Assembly: GCA_011800155.1 (NCBI GenBank)
Contig: JAALGH010000023.1
Coordinates: 120,386-184,385, forward strand
Source: Flammulina velutipes
Lineage: Eukaryota > Basidiomycota > Agaricomycetes > Agaricales > Physalacriaceae
DNA length: 64,000 nt
Reading direction: 5' to 3'
Below the pieces are notes generated by a model. It was given only the letters and a program-made list of their open reading frames with translations, was not told the origin of the DNA and searched no databases. The position numbers were made by a program, and so were the translations under genes. Shown here piece by piece: positions 35,343-46,348 of this stretch (positions are counted from its first letter, which is position 1; each line of letters starts with the position of its first letter).

Positions 35343-36440
35343 CTATTTTTCGGGAACGAGTGGGTAGAGGACGCATCCTGGAAATACTGTGTGGATATGT
35401 GGTTCGAGGTCATACCACGGAGTCCCATAGGAAACGTCAATCACATCCCTCGAACCGCCCTCACCTCTGAGCATCGCGACGATCCGACCTCCTCTATCCA
35501 GGACAATGGCTCCCGAGTCTCCCTGATCCGAAAAGGCACTACGAGACCCGCCGTAGGATAGGATAGTCGTCTCGAACGTGGGCTCGCAATTGGGGTAGCG
35601 AACGAGCGAATCGAGCCCGTTTACCCAGCCGACGGTCGTCCCAGTGGAGGAGCCGTTCTTGATGACGGGCATGGCGCTGTCGCCATACACGTTTCGTTGC
35701 GTGGGTTGGCGGATTTCGCTCTCCGGGACGTGGTCGGAGACTTGGAGGAGCCCGAATCCTGGATAGTTGGAGATAGCGTGGTCGGAGCGGTGCGGGAACA
35801 TGAGGGAACGATAGTCTTCGTGCTTGACGTTTCCACCGATGAAAACCTTGTTTCCCTGGAATTCGGCCCAGTCGAACGCGTCGGAGGAGAGCTGGATGGC
35901 GGCCCAGTCGAGGGTGGGGTCGACGTGGAGGACGAAGCCGATGTGTCGTTGGATCGGGTTGGACGTGAGCTTCGTCACTTCGGTGTGAACCGTGTCTAGA
36001 AGTCCGATGTTCTGCTTCGCCTCCTTCATTTCTGCGTTGATCCGCTCGAGGGCATCCGTGATATCTCGTCCTTGCATTAAACCTGACTTGTGAATGGAAT
36101 TCTGCGAGGAGTCGTATTTCCAGTGGAGGGTGTTGATTTGGGACATGATGGAGGTTGTGGCGGTGTTGTGGGCTTTGGGGCCGAGGGCGATGATCTTTTC
36201 GGGGAGGTTGGCGTTTATGGGTGCTATTGGCTTTGGGCGGGCGACGTGGGCGGTGGTTAAGGCGAGGATGTTGTCGTTGTGGCGCAAGTAGAGGGCGACG
36301 GTCCCCTCTACGTCGGGTGTATCGGACTGGGCGATGGAGAGACCGAGGGTCGATGCGAAGGGATGGCGGAACTCGGCGATGGGATCGAGTAGTATGGGCG
36401 TCGAAGAATGTTGGGTTGAGGTTGTAGGGGTTGTTGGACG
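35343..36440 (-). CDS. Trypsin-fold peptidase-like protein
   Basis: One long minus-strand frame remains open from about 36440 to the stop at 35343. The serine-protease triad is visible: His in LALTTAHVARP, Asp in TLDWAAIQLS, and Ser in SDQGDSGAIVLDRGGR, matching the GDSG motif. A charged helical insertion (ALERINAEMKEAKQNIGLLD) separates the His and Asp segments. There is no signal peptide, so it is likely intracellular. Fungal homologues with this layout are uncharacterised trypsin-like (S1-type) proteins. The start codon is uncertain: the frame has no ATG before LDPIAEFRHPFASTLG, and a TGA at 36443-36441 closes it upstream, so a short 5' exon is likely. Confidence 0.7.
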   Translation of the reverse strand, partial: RPTTPTTSTQHSSTPILLDPIAEFRHPFASTLGLSIAQSDTPDVEGTVALYLRHNDNILALTTAHVARPKPIAPINANLPEKIIALGPKAHNTATTSIMSQINTLHWKYDSSQNSIHKSGLMQGRDITDALERINAEMKEAKQNIGLLDTVHTEVTKLTSNPIQRHIGFVLHVDPTLDWAAIQLSSDAFDWAEFQGNKVFIGGNVKHEDYRSLMFPHRSDHAISNYPGFGLLQVSDHVPESEIRQPTQRNVYGDSAMPVIKNGSSTGTTVGWVNGLDSLVRYPNCEPTFETTILSYGGSRSAFSDQGDSGAIVLDRGGRIVAMLRGEGGSRDVIDVSYGTPWYDLEPHIHTVFPGCVLYPLVPEK

Positions 36441-36949
36441 TCACTGGGGTGGAGTTGTTAGTACTAGTGGGGAGGATGGATGAATAAATGTTGAACAAGA
36501 TTCATTTAGGGGTAGAAGATCAAGACGAGTGATAACTCAGGCTGGTGCGAACATTCTTTCCTTAGCGCCACGACATTGCGACAGCTAACCAAAAAGACAG
36601 AGGTTGGTGTCCTAAATCCTCCAGCACCTTGATGCCATAACATTTTCCCAACGCTCGAATGTAGTAACGACGCGGAGGATGCGTTAATGTATATCTCCAG
36701 CTTTTTCCCGAGGACATTGTTTGTGATCCGTGCGACTAACTTAACGTGGTCGACACGAACATGCGAACTCTTGAGGTTGTATCTCCAGATAGCCTCGTAG
36801 AAAAACCTTGTCATCCTTTATGGCCAAGATGGATTCACGCTTGTGGGTCGTACACAACAAGGGTTAGAGGAGAGGCCAACACCGCAGGGCGTACACCGTA
36901 TGATGTGAGTGGTCTTTCGCTGGCAATGACTACGTCTATTTTTGTAGCG
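36441..36949. other. Intergenic; no supported gene
   Basis: Upstream region of the protease-like gene. Short frames only. Confidence 0.55.
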
Positions 36950-37110
36950 CCACTTTCTATCTCGAAGCTTATCTTTGTCGCTCAGTTCACCGCCTTTAAA
37001 CGCTCTCGGCTCTGCCATTCTGCCTTTATCCCCTTACTCTAGTGAACTACGACGGCGATCCCTAGGAGACGTCCATCGTCATGAAGATCGGTCACAACGA
37101 GACGATAATC
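36950..37110 (+). repeat. Diverged direct repeat, first copy
   Basis: This segment is similar to 37300-37460. Shared blocks include atctttgtcgctcagttcac against atcttcgtcgctccattcac, and gatccctaggagacgtccat against gatcgctaggagacgtcaat, then a common cggtcacaacga-type block. The copies lie about 350 bp apart and are well diverged. Neither gives a convincing protein. Confidence 0.6.
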
Positions 37111-37299
37111 TCTAGCGGTGCCAAGGCGTTGAGAGGTTTTTGGTAGCAACTCAAGACCGACGGACTGCGTGTTGTTGTGGCGCCCCTTGGACTTTCTCGG
37201 AATTTTTCTGCATGGGCTCACTCTATTATTTTACTTACTGGAATTTAGACGTTTGGCTCGTGATTATGACTATCAATGCAGCACTTTCACGATATCGCC

Positions 37300-37460
37300 T
37301 CGTCTGTTTTCGGAGCTCTATATCTTCGTCGCTCCATTCACTGCATCAAAAGCTCCATCTCTACCTACTTATGTCTCCTCATCGGCGGAGATCTCCGAAG
37401 GTGATCGCTAGGAGACGTCAATCTTCAATCCCTCGAGGGTCGGCCACAACGAAATGATAA
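37300..37460 (+). repeat. Diverged direct repeat, second copy
   Basis: Partner of 36950-37110. A weaker echo of the same block (gctatcgttaggagacgg) occurs near 40160, so a decayed multicopy family may be scattered here. Confidence 0.6.
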
Positions 37461-37623
37461 CCACCTGAATGCAGCAACTACGACCGTGACACTGCAACGA
37501 CTTTCACGACGGTTGCGATAGTAAGGGTCTGGTTGAACTCTTTGGCGTGTCTCATACATTTAAAAGCCATAGTTTTCAGTGTTCAAATTTGCATCCGCTT
37601 TCTTACCTTCATACACTGGTAAC

Positions 37624-37712
37624 TTCAATTCACTTGGACTTGAATTGAGGGTGCGCCTCAATTCACTTGAACTTGAATTGACAGCGCACATCAATTCACT
37701 TGAACTTGATTA
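37624..37712 (+). repeat. Tandem repeat with near-palindromic units
   Basis: Three units of about 30 bp each carry aattcacttggacttgaatt or aattcacttgaacttgaatt, separated by short G/C-rich spacers. Each core has inverted caattca/tgaattg ends and can form a small hairpin. No gene is nearby on either side. Confidence 0.9.
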
Positions 37713-40700
37713 GCAGCTCGGAATTAAATTCATATTGAATAGCTATGTACACAAGGCAAGGAACCAACAGTACTTCCCAACTAGCAACAGCCAGCCATGG
37801 CCACATCCGACGGTGACCAATAGCAACATCAATGTTGGAGAACATGCCGCCCACGGTCGCCACACGGCCTTCTTGACAGCTTTCGTTTCAGCAACCGGAG
37901 CTTCTGCGCCAGGGAATGACCCGGGAAGAGCAGTCGACATCAGAGGTGATAGAGAAGGAGAGTGGGTAGGTGCTGTGGTATGACTGTGATACATATGCGG
38001 GGGGCCCGTCGTCTGGAGCAAATAATGTTAGCAACAAACAGTAGCGGCGGACCAGCATTTCGCACCTAGAGTTCCGCTCAAGGTCTCAGGCAGGCAGCCT
38101 CGGGCGGGCACCAGGAACCTGGCAGGGATACCTGGTCAGAGATGGACTTACTTCAGCCTAGGTAGAGGTACTTGTTAATATGATGTTCGTTCAATGTGAA
38201 AGGGAGGTGCTACTGACCTTGGCGACGGCCTAGCATGATGGAAGGTCGTTTAGTTGCTCATCGTGGGAGAGACGTCGGCAGTGATTATAGCTGACGCATG
38301 TTTCCTCTATCACATCCGCCTGGCTTCTGTCCGCGTGAGCAGTCATACTGGCATCAGGCCCTCATCAACGTACACACGGGCCATCCAAGGGCGGTAGGCC
38401 GTAGTGCTATGTTGATGAGGTTGGAGCGACAATAGGGTAGGTCAAGCCAGGCCAGAATCTACAAAGGTATCAGTGAGGCAAGAAAAGGAAAGGTAAAAGA
38501 AAGACTCGCACCATTATATACCCTTGCCCCAATGGCTACAAGCTATCCATTATTTGCCGCGTCGCAGTGCTGCACTAGCATCCGAATAGGGTTTTCCTCA
38601 TCATGGCAGCAAACCAGTGTTCGACTCTACCACAACGTCCAACGTTGGGACATCATCCTGTATGGGTGTTGACGGTGGGGGTAGGTGGACAAGAACAATT
38701 GATGAGAATATGGCAAGTCGAATACCGGCCGCGGTTGGAGTTGACGTTCTGCGGGCGCGATGTCAGGAACGTGATTTGATCGTGAGCGCGTCGGGCGGCA
38801 GGCATTTGACCTTCTTGTCCCCTACCACCATGGCGAAACTAACGGTCGAACCTGCGACGACATGTGTGCATGTTCAGAGCATCCTCTTTATTTGGCTGAG
38901 CGACGTGTAGGCGCCACGTCTGATACGCCCTTCGCGAAGCAAACGGTGAACGACGACTCTTTGCCGAGTATAAGGAGACCATGAAATGGTGAAAGAGCTC
39001 GCTCGCTAGGTGCGTTTGGTTATAACCGCAGTCTCCGTTTCTAAACACGCTCGTAGCTTTGAACGTTTATAGCCCGTACCTCCTTCCTCTCGTCGGCATG
39101 CGCTTTGGCCGAAAGGATACACTACCCAATGGTGATGTCCCAACGTCTCCCTGGCCCACTGAGGATGGTGCTCGCTGCGTCGTTTGGCGTTTTGGACGTG
39201 GCGCGTTGGCGGTGATTCTGATGCCAGGCTAGAAGCGGGGCTTTGGACGGCTACGTTGTAGAATGCATGCAGACACGCACGGACGCTTCACATTCGTTTT
39301 CGCACTGCTGTTGGTCTTGGACCTTGACGCGAATCGCCGCCTATGCCTCGTACGTTGACTCCCTCCCTAAATCTTCGTGTACGAACGATGATGAACGTAG
39401 AAAGTTTATCAGCTCTCTGCCTCTAGGCAAAGGGGGAAGTCATTCTCGAGCATGATCATTGCCCCATCGGCCGTTGCACGACCCCAGCCGCTGCCCAGTC
39501 TACGATCGTATCACCCTCCGTACCACACCGCACCCAAGACACGTCAATTGCTCCCTCATCTTTCTGTCTGCACGTTTGTCGCACCCGTACTTTATCTGCC
39601 TATCCCTTCTTCCTCATATCGCCATTTGCGACGTTCCATGGAGTCCTTCACCCCAGCTAGCTAGCGATGCGTCTCTGTCATCAACTAGGGAGTTTTGCGA
39701 GAGATGGAAATATGGCATCTGCCGTTCTGGAGCGCTTGCTTCTCCGGCGGCTTCAAGCGCCCGGCAGTTAGGTTGAGCTCAATGGAACTTGGTCGAGCAG
39801 GATTTGGATAGAAGGCATGACAAACGGACACCAAACGTAGTTGGATCGCTGAGGAGAGAGTATGGCGGTTGCGACATTGTGAAATTCGTTCCAAGCACAT
39901 CTCAGGTCATTTGTTGGTGGGATATGCGTAGGCTGGAGCTATCCCCAGCATTCCCTTCGACCCTACCTTGCTCGATATATGCTCGTACGTTTATTCGTCG
40001 CTTTCTTTGGACACTCGTTTGACATTGCTTTTACAGCTGTTTGTAAGGATTGGGGCATAATGCATGCTGAATTGCTTTACCACTTCCTCTGGACCGGGCT
40101 CTATGTTGGTCAAAGATGTTCGTTTTCAGTGTGCATCCTCCTGGCATCGTTTCGAATGGCTATCGTTAGGAGACGGGTTTCGTCTTCCAGATCTGAATTA
40201 CGCGTACACTCTTTCTGTTGCACGTGCTGGACACTGCCAGCCGTAAATGTGTATCATCAAAGTCCTCGTCATTTAATCGAAAGGTATGCCGCCCCAAAAC
40301 TCTTATTGACCCGTATTCATCGTGTCCTCTCATAGTAGGTCTCCCGACAATGCCCCTCGGATGCCAGCATATAGTCCAATAGCTCTAGCTCACCGCCATT
40401 AACCCACACAATTGGCCGTACTGGCGTCCGCTGACGTTGAAGACGTATGATGCATCGGTCGTCCATCTGATGCTCGTGCGCTATTCAGCTGGATAGCACT
40501 GTTCGTTTTTACTGTGCGTTGTTTTCCATTCCTATCTTCCGTCGTCTCACGACTTCTCTAGTTCGGAACGACACTCTTGATGGTAATCCTACTTGGACTA
40601 TTACTGTGCTCCATTGATTTTGCGTTAGGCTGATCTGCGGTGCGCCCATCCCTTCTCCTTCGTCCATCCTCTCATCTTCCCCTCCAGATTACATTGCATT

Positions 40701-41334
40701 TCTCTCACACTGTAACCAGACGGAAGCAACTTTCACCAGGCGTCGCACGTTACCTTCCCGAGACGAAGAGTCACACTTGCTTTGCGATGAAAACATTTTA
40801 CTAGACCAAACCTCGTTCTACAAAAAAACTGACACCAAGGTAAGCATTTCGTCCTGTCGAGTTGTTACCCAACCGACACCTTTTCAGTTTACCCCCCCAA
40901 TGTCATGCACCTCGCTGTTTTACTTCATCCTCAAGCCTCCAAGAAGTCTTTCTCCACACCTGCTATTCCGTCTGGCATCAGCGCACCGTCCCTCATTTGT
41001 GCCTGGTATTACCATTACGGAATGCAAGCGCAGAGGCTTCTGCTCGACGAACAGTCAGCCATGGAGCCCGACAAGATGGAGCCATACATTCCCCACCAAA
41101 GCTCTCGCCTTCCACTGTTACGGTACACATCCCTTTCGCATTACCGATGTGCCCTATAGTTATTTACTGTGTTTCCTGCACCGTTATGGCCATTTCTTCA
41201 GCATCTCCCACGCACTTGCCCTTTCCAGGCTCATGCATATCGAACCACATCCTTGGAGACCCACGGCGAGTCCGATCTCCAGATTCTCTCCCAATGAATG
41301 TTTTCTGCGCCGTTTTGGCTTGTGAGTTCGCAAT
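37713..41334. other. Gene-poor stretch; decayed coding-like pieces only
   Basis: No gene could be supported. A frame at 38617-38910 and a chain at 40000-40335 (LLYHFLWTGLYVGQR) look weakly protein-like. The latter resembles the start of mushroom F-box-like C-terminal repeats but is broken by stops. At 40905-41159 another frame has no recognised domain. Confidence 0.4.
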
Positions 41335-41480
41335 CCAAAATACGAGAAATTCGACGAATCAATGATTCCGCTCGAGAAGTTCACCGGTATGCGCTCTAAT
41401 GCCGTTCGATTATCTTTTACTGATCCTCCGCCTCTAGTGTACGAAGCAGAGCCTGGGAGATGGGCTCACATCACCTGGAT
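41335..41480 (+). pseudogene. Chitin synthase C-terminal fragment
   Basis: NPKYEKFDESMIPLEKF followed by a short GT...AG intron (about 41384-41439) and VYEAEPGRWAH matches the class V chitin synthase tail (EDEKFDESMIPLKKF then YEAExWE). The same block occurs in the relic at 11.9 kb as VVNEDKKLDESTNPLKKYG. This copy keeps the family residues FDESMIP that the other has lost, so the two fragments probably come from separate events. Nothing of the catalytic domain was found upstream. Confidence 0.65.
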
Positions 41481-42429
41481 AACACCACTAGCTAGACATA
41501 CAGACGATGTGCTGCCCTGAAGCGATCTCCATGGAGGTAGTTGACGACATACCTTGGTGAAGCGGTTGGCGGGGAACTGACCAGCATGCTTTCCCAAGAA
41601 GAGCTGCAGCAAGGAGCAAGGCGCTGGGCTATAGCGCTGCGTCACTAGAGAAGCACTAATTTGCTCGCATGATGCAAGGACATCGTCACCGGAATGTGTG
41701 CGTATACATTTATCTATTTATCTATGCTCAGCTCAGCACTGAAGTATTTTTAGCATGAATCCTGGCCGGACACAACACACAAGCACCCTGGTTGGTGATG
41801 TCGGACTCGCGCTCCATCGCCTCTGGAATGAGGAGCTCATCGCGAAGAAGGTGGCCGTTGTCAAAAACACCATCAGGCTACGGGAAACATCGATTTTGTT
41901 ATTGATGGGAAACGACTAGTCGTTCACGTTGGAGGGGGTATATTGAGTTATCTAGTCGAGCCCAGCATTGGCTGAGCAATATGTATGGTCAATCCAAAGT
42001 TATGGCGGTTTTATAAAAATGTGCGCCTGGGAGTCTAAGATTCTATCACTATTCGCAAACACTAAGGAGATCCAAGACTTACATATCATTCTAATGGTTG
42101 TATTCGTGGTGCCAGACGTGTCCGTTCGTGGCCAGTGTCGAAAATGGAATTTGGTTCAAACCCAAGTGTGGCGGGGGTCGAAATTGAAACAATGCGTAGT
42201 GGTCGATTTATTCGCGTCGAAGCAGAGCTATGGTAGCGCCTATGAGACGTCGGAGTTACAGTGACGATGCGTTCAGCGTAGGTGAATCTATAGCCACTTT
42301 CGTCATTTCTCAAATAAGAGGCTACATGATGTTCTTGTCAGTATTTGCCCAATACAGCCATATCGGACATTCACATACATTAGTAGTCATGCTATCGCGC
42401 CTATTGAGTGACCCGCGAAGGTGGCATCG
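41481..42429. other. No supported gene; possible fragment near 41.8 kb
   Basis: A short segment, TLVGDVGLALHRLWNEELIA (about 41790), looks coding but could not be assigned. The rest is uninterpretable. Confidence 0.35.
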
Positions 42430-43523
42430 GCGATTATGACATTGAGTTCATCCTTACCGGTTAATGATAAAGTCGTTGACAGAGGTCCATTCCCCCGAGG
42501 TAGTGAATCGGAAACGGCTCCCAAATGAGATGAAAGATGTGGTGAAGTTGTAGTTAAGGCGTCGACGGATTAGCGACGAGATTGGAAAACGAGCGAAAGG
42601 AGGCTAAGTACCGTTTTGTCAGTATTATGACACTCCCAAGAAAGGAGTACTTACATATCATAATGCGACTTGTAAGGCGCGTCCACAGTGTCCTAAGCGT
42701 CGCCTGGCAATAGGAATGGATGAAGTGATATGCATAACGGGGCGGGTATCGATAGCGAAATTGTTGTCGCAGGCCTTGCTGCTGATCTCTGATGCAATCT
42801 AATGTGTCGTCTAGTATAGAGCCTTGCATCAGCCAAATTGGAATGAAGAGAAGGTACTCACGTTCTTCGTCAATCGGAAGCAATAGCCATACTGTTGGCT
42901 GTTCTCTAGATGCAACTTCTTATCCAAGTCTAGCTCTAGATCTTCCCCGGCCGAAGCATGTTCCTCATCCAATCCATCCCGTATCTAATGGCCACACCCT
43001 ATCAGATTATACCCATACAAACTGAAAGCAAACAGGGCTTACCTCGAGAAGCTGCTTCCCATACTCTTTCAGCCTCGGGCCAAAGTCAGGCTTTATAACG
43101 TAGCTGTGGTGATCCAACTGTTCCAGGTCAAGTGTCTGCTCGACCATTTCAGCGTAGGCCGACAGGTTTGTTTGGTATTCCTAGAGGGGTAAGATTAAGT
43201 CGTAAGGAAGGGACGATAAAGAACGAAGATACCCAAAGTGATACAAGTTGTTCTTCAGCGCCTTCTACCTCTCCAGTCCCCAGGTTGAACATCACCGTGT
43301 CTCAATTAAACGAAATTTTTTTGAACAACCTGGTATACACGAACGACGTCTTCGAGGGATGCCTGTGACTTCTGGATACGTTTGGAGATGCGGTGTAGGT
43401 CTGGCAAGTTCTTCAAATATTCATCCTATTGCAGAATAAAATAAAAGCATCATACTGGTACTTGGAGCGTCCTTCGGGAATTTGAATCGTTGACGAATAT
43501 TTCAACCAGGTTCTGTCGGCGAC
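42430..43523 (-). pseudogene. MSH2 (mismatch-repair MutS homologue) fragment
   Basis: Minus-strand pieces match the lever/clamp region of MSH2 in order. [19 protein letters not shown] comes first, then an intron, then [20 protein letters not shown] and LEDVVRVYQ. After a degraded stretch come YQTNLSAYAEMVEQTLDLEQ, YVIKPDFGPRLKEYGKQLLE, an intron (gtaagc...attag) and [20 protein letters not shown], followed by [20 protein letters not shown]. Beyond about 42800 similarity fades. MSH2 normally has N-terminal mismatch-binding and C-terminal ATPase domains; both are missing. Introns are retained, so this is a genomic fragment. It abuts a PP1 fragment on the same strand. Non-functional. Confidence 0.8.
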
Positions 43524-43629
43524 CTAAAGATAAAAGGGTGAGTATTAGCATTTCGGGTAGATGAACGAGCTGTACAAATTGATAAATGGCTGATTGAACC
43601 ATGTACCCAACAACCGTGTTCCTTACACT

Positions 43630-43985
43630 TGTTCAAGAGGGTGACTAGATGCCTCTTGCCGAAGAGCTCGTACCCGTCCTCCACGACTCGATGTGCCCGA
43701 CAGATAAGGTCTCCATGTCGTGCTTTTGGAGGAAACACGAAACGACGTATGACCCCAAGGTGAAGGAGACGCCACGATCGTTTTCTGACTAGCCTGTACT
43801 TGTCGGGGTCAGACCATGAGAGGTCGCAGAGGAGACCGATATCTGGGACGTCGGTTGGTCGCATGACTCCGTCGTATCTACTCCATTGATTGCAGGTCGG
43901 GGCTTGAACTGCCGTGCATGGTGAAAATCTTCTCGTCGATGATAGCGGCGATGGATAAGCAGTGGTGCAGGCCTTACCAATCGGC
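43630..43985 (-). pseudogene. Protein phosphatase PP1 catalytic subunit fragment
   Basis: The minus strand reads [20 protein letters not shown] and DLQSME, then after a frame change [20 protein letters not shown]. After another change comes [20 protein letters not shown], and after a third [20 protein letters not shown] and KRHLVTL. These are consecutive blocks of the PP1/PP2A catalytic core, including the metal-ligand His region (DLICRAHQVVEDGYE in the family). At least three frameshifts in about 350 bp, plus loss of both ends, make it a pseudogene. It is followed at once by the MSH2 fragment on the same strand. Confidence 0.85.
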
Positions 43986-44156
43986 AGGGGAGAGGAGAAA
44001 AGGTTAGGGAAGTGACAAGGCGAAAAGGCAATGATTGGGCAATGACATGGAGCTGATCGTCCTCAAATAGATACAAACAAGGTAGGCCTTATCCTTCAAC
44101 GTTCAACGATTGCTTCCATCCTCATTCTCTTCCGAGCGCGTTTTCTCGTCGAAGCA

Positions 44157-46061
44157 TGGCATCGTGGATGGCCGACCCCAGCGGTCTCGTGCAGATTCTG
44201 CAAACAATCCATGAATCGACGGATGCACTACGCAACGGCGCACTGGATGCTGCGTCTACTTGCGGATGAGCCTGCTCGTCAATGAACGGATCTGGATATG
44301 AACGTAGGAGAGACCCGAGCAGCAGGCCGACGGTGCATCGTTGGTTTCTCGGGTCGAACATTTGTCGTATTTTGCAGCTTTGGGTGGCTCACCTCGTTCG
44401 TGCAGACAACGAGCAATGCGGTGTCTTTATTGTACGTTTCTACATCTTATATCATTTCTCCATGCTCACCACCATCATTTACAGCGTGATGAACGTGTCC
44501 TTGTTGCCTGGTCGCGATATTGAGGACAAGCTGTTTGGCGTTCTCGTCAGGCTGCCTCTGTCTCCGTGTCATCAGGTCCCCCATCTGTCCCTGCTTCCAC
44601 TACCGCCTCGGACGCCAGCCTGGGTGCAGTGCTCTCCATCTGTAAGGTCGTTTATTGTTATAGTTTGACTACCAACTCACTATCACCCTCAGTCTTCATC
44701 CCATCTGGAATCTCAACATTGATCTCGGAGTACCGTATGGGCAACGATTACAAGCGCTTCATCGTTCTCGTCACGGTTCCGTTCTTCCTTTGCGTCTCCA
44801 TGGTAAGTATCGATTTACTGTCTCGGTGTTCTACTCACTCTAATCACTCCAATAGTTTTTCTGCCTGCAGTCATCACAAATGTGTCCTTTGTGTGCGTCA
44901 GCTCGTATAGATCTCCTCTCAGTCTCTTTAGTCTCTGACCCGTCGCCCAATACCACGAAAACTCCAAATACTACTCGGCCGTCGCACCCGAAGCTAATCC
45001 CGAATTGGATGGCCGTCTTCCCTATGTGACTGTAGAACGTTTACAAGGAAGGCCTCGAAGAAACCATGTATGTCTTTTTGTCTACCTCCTTTACTTACGC
45101 GATCCTGATATCTCCCTTAGTGCCCCATCCAAAAGGCCATGCGGACCTACGCTCGCCAAGGTGGTACCTCCACCATCTTCGTCCACGATGTCGGTCTCCA
45201 ACTTCTACCCGAAGACGAAAAGGAGAAACAAATATCCTTCTATGTGAATCACAGCATCGGCTGGGTGGCGCGTCCCCCGCATTCGGGCGATCCTGATGGA
45301 TACAAACGTGCGGGTCCTTTCAAGAAGGTATCGAACATGAATTATGGCTTGGCGTTGTTGCTGCAGAGATGGAGCGCAAGTTGAAGGAATTGGAGGAGAG
45401 CGAGAAGGGTGAACATGAGGAAGGGTTGGAGGATAAGGCTTTTGAGATGGCCATCGAGGAAATCTACCAGGAGAGCGGTCAGCCAGCGTTGGAGGCCTTG
45501 GGCTTTGCAATGCAGGTAGTCTTCGCATGGGAGATGTCATCCTCATCGTCGCCTCGGACAACATGGTTCCAGAGGTATGTTTCTTTTAGTCCATCGATAT
45601 CCTTAGGTCTAATTGGGTTTCGTAGGATTCTTTCCGCGATGCTGCTCGCGAGCTAACTGAATGTCCCAACGTTGCTATTATCCAACATAACCCTACTTTT
45701 GTCTTCCATTTACACTCGCACTAATTGCTTTGATAGACATTATGCAAGTCGCGCACCACTACATCAAGGACGGTATCGCGCATTTCACCAGGTGTATCTC
45801 CATGGGCTGCGCCAACGGCGAGGTCGCACCTTTCGTTGGGCATAACACCTTCCTTTGGTGGTCGGCTATCCAAGACGCGGCGTTCATCGATCCGGATGAC
45901 GGCGTCAACAAGATTTGGTCGAAGAGCAACGTCTCGGAGGACTTTGAGCATGGTGTTACGGCTCCAGGTAAGATATTTTGGCTTTGCGGAATTCATTGCT
46001 AATGATCGCATAGTTGAAAGGTTACATCATTCGCTGGGCTACATACTTGAACAAGGGTTGA
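44157..46061 (+). pseudogene. Truncated GT2-family polysaccharide synthase
   Basis: Family: fungal processive glycosyltransferase 2 related to chitin/hyaluronan synthases. The order is QYHENSKYYSAVAPEANPEL, then DGRLPYVTVE with a frameshift at about 45038 before VYKEGLEETM. An intron precedes MRTYARQGGTSTIFVHDVGL, SIGWVARPPHSGDPDGYKRA and SNMNYGLALL. Later come MGDVILIVASDNMVPE, CPNVAIIQHN, ISMGCANGEVAPFVGHNTFL, WSAIQDAAFIDPDDGVNKIW and SNVSEDFEHG. The last exon reads KGYIIRWATYLNKG and stops at 46061, so the product-binding and C-terminal membrane part is missing. A start (MASWMADPSGLVQILQTIHE) lies at 44157, but the first third is also frame-broken. The substrate polymer is unknown. Confidence 0.82.
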
Positions 46062-46348
46062 GATACATAGTTTGTGTATAGTAGTCGGTAATGCACGTTT
46101 GAACAGTGAACGCTTACTTCGCGAGACGTAGAGGCGTCTTTATGTCCTCCTCACAGTAGGTCAGCCGCACCATTGCATTCAATATTTTCTATCTACACTA
46201 GACCAAAAAGAATGGGTGTATGCCATCAAGATTCAAAACATCATTCCATAACTAAGTACTTTTACGGGCGTTGAATACCTCCTGCACGCACCTGCGCAAC
46301 GGCATCATCTACGTCAATAAGAATGCCCAAACGGGGCCATCAAGACAC

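Noticed and set aside
35539..36498. Long Arg/Pro/His-rich frame overlapping the protease-like gene
   Set aside because: It is a shifted-frame shadow with biased composition, no ATG start and no domain. The GDSG-containing frame explains the region.
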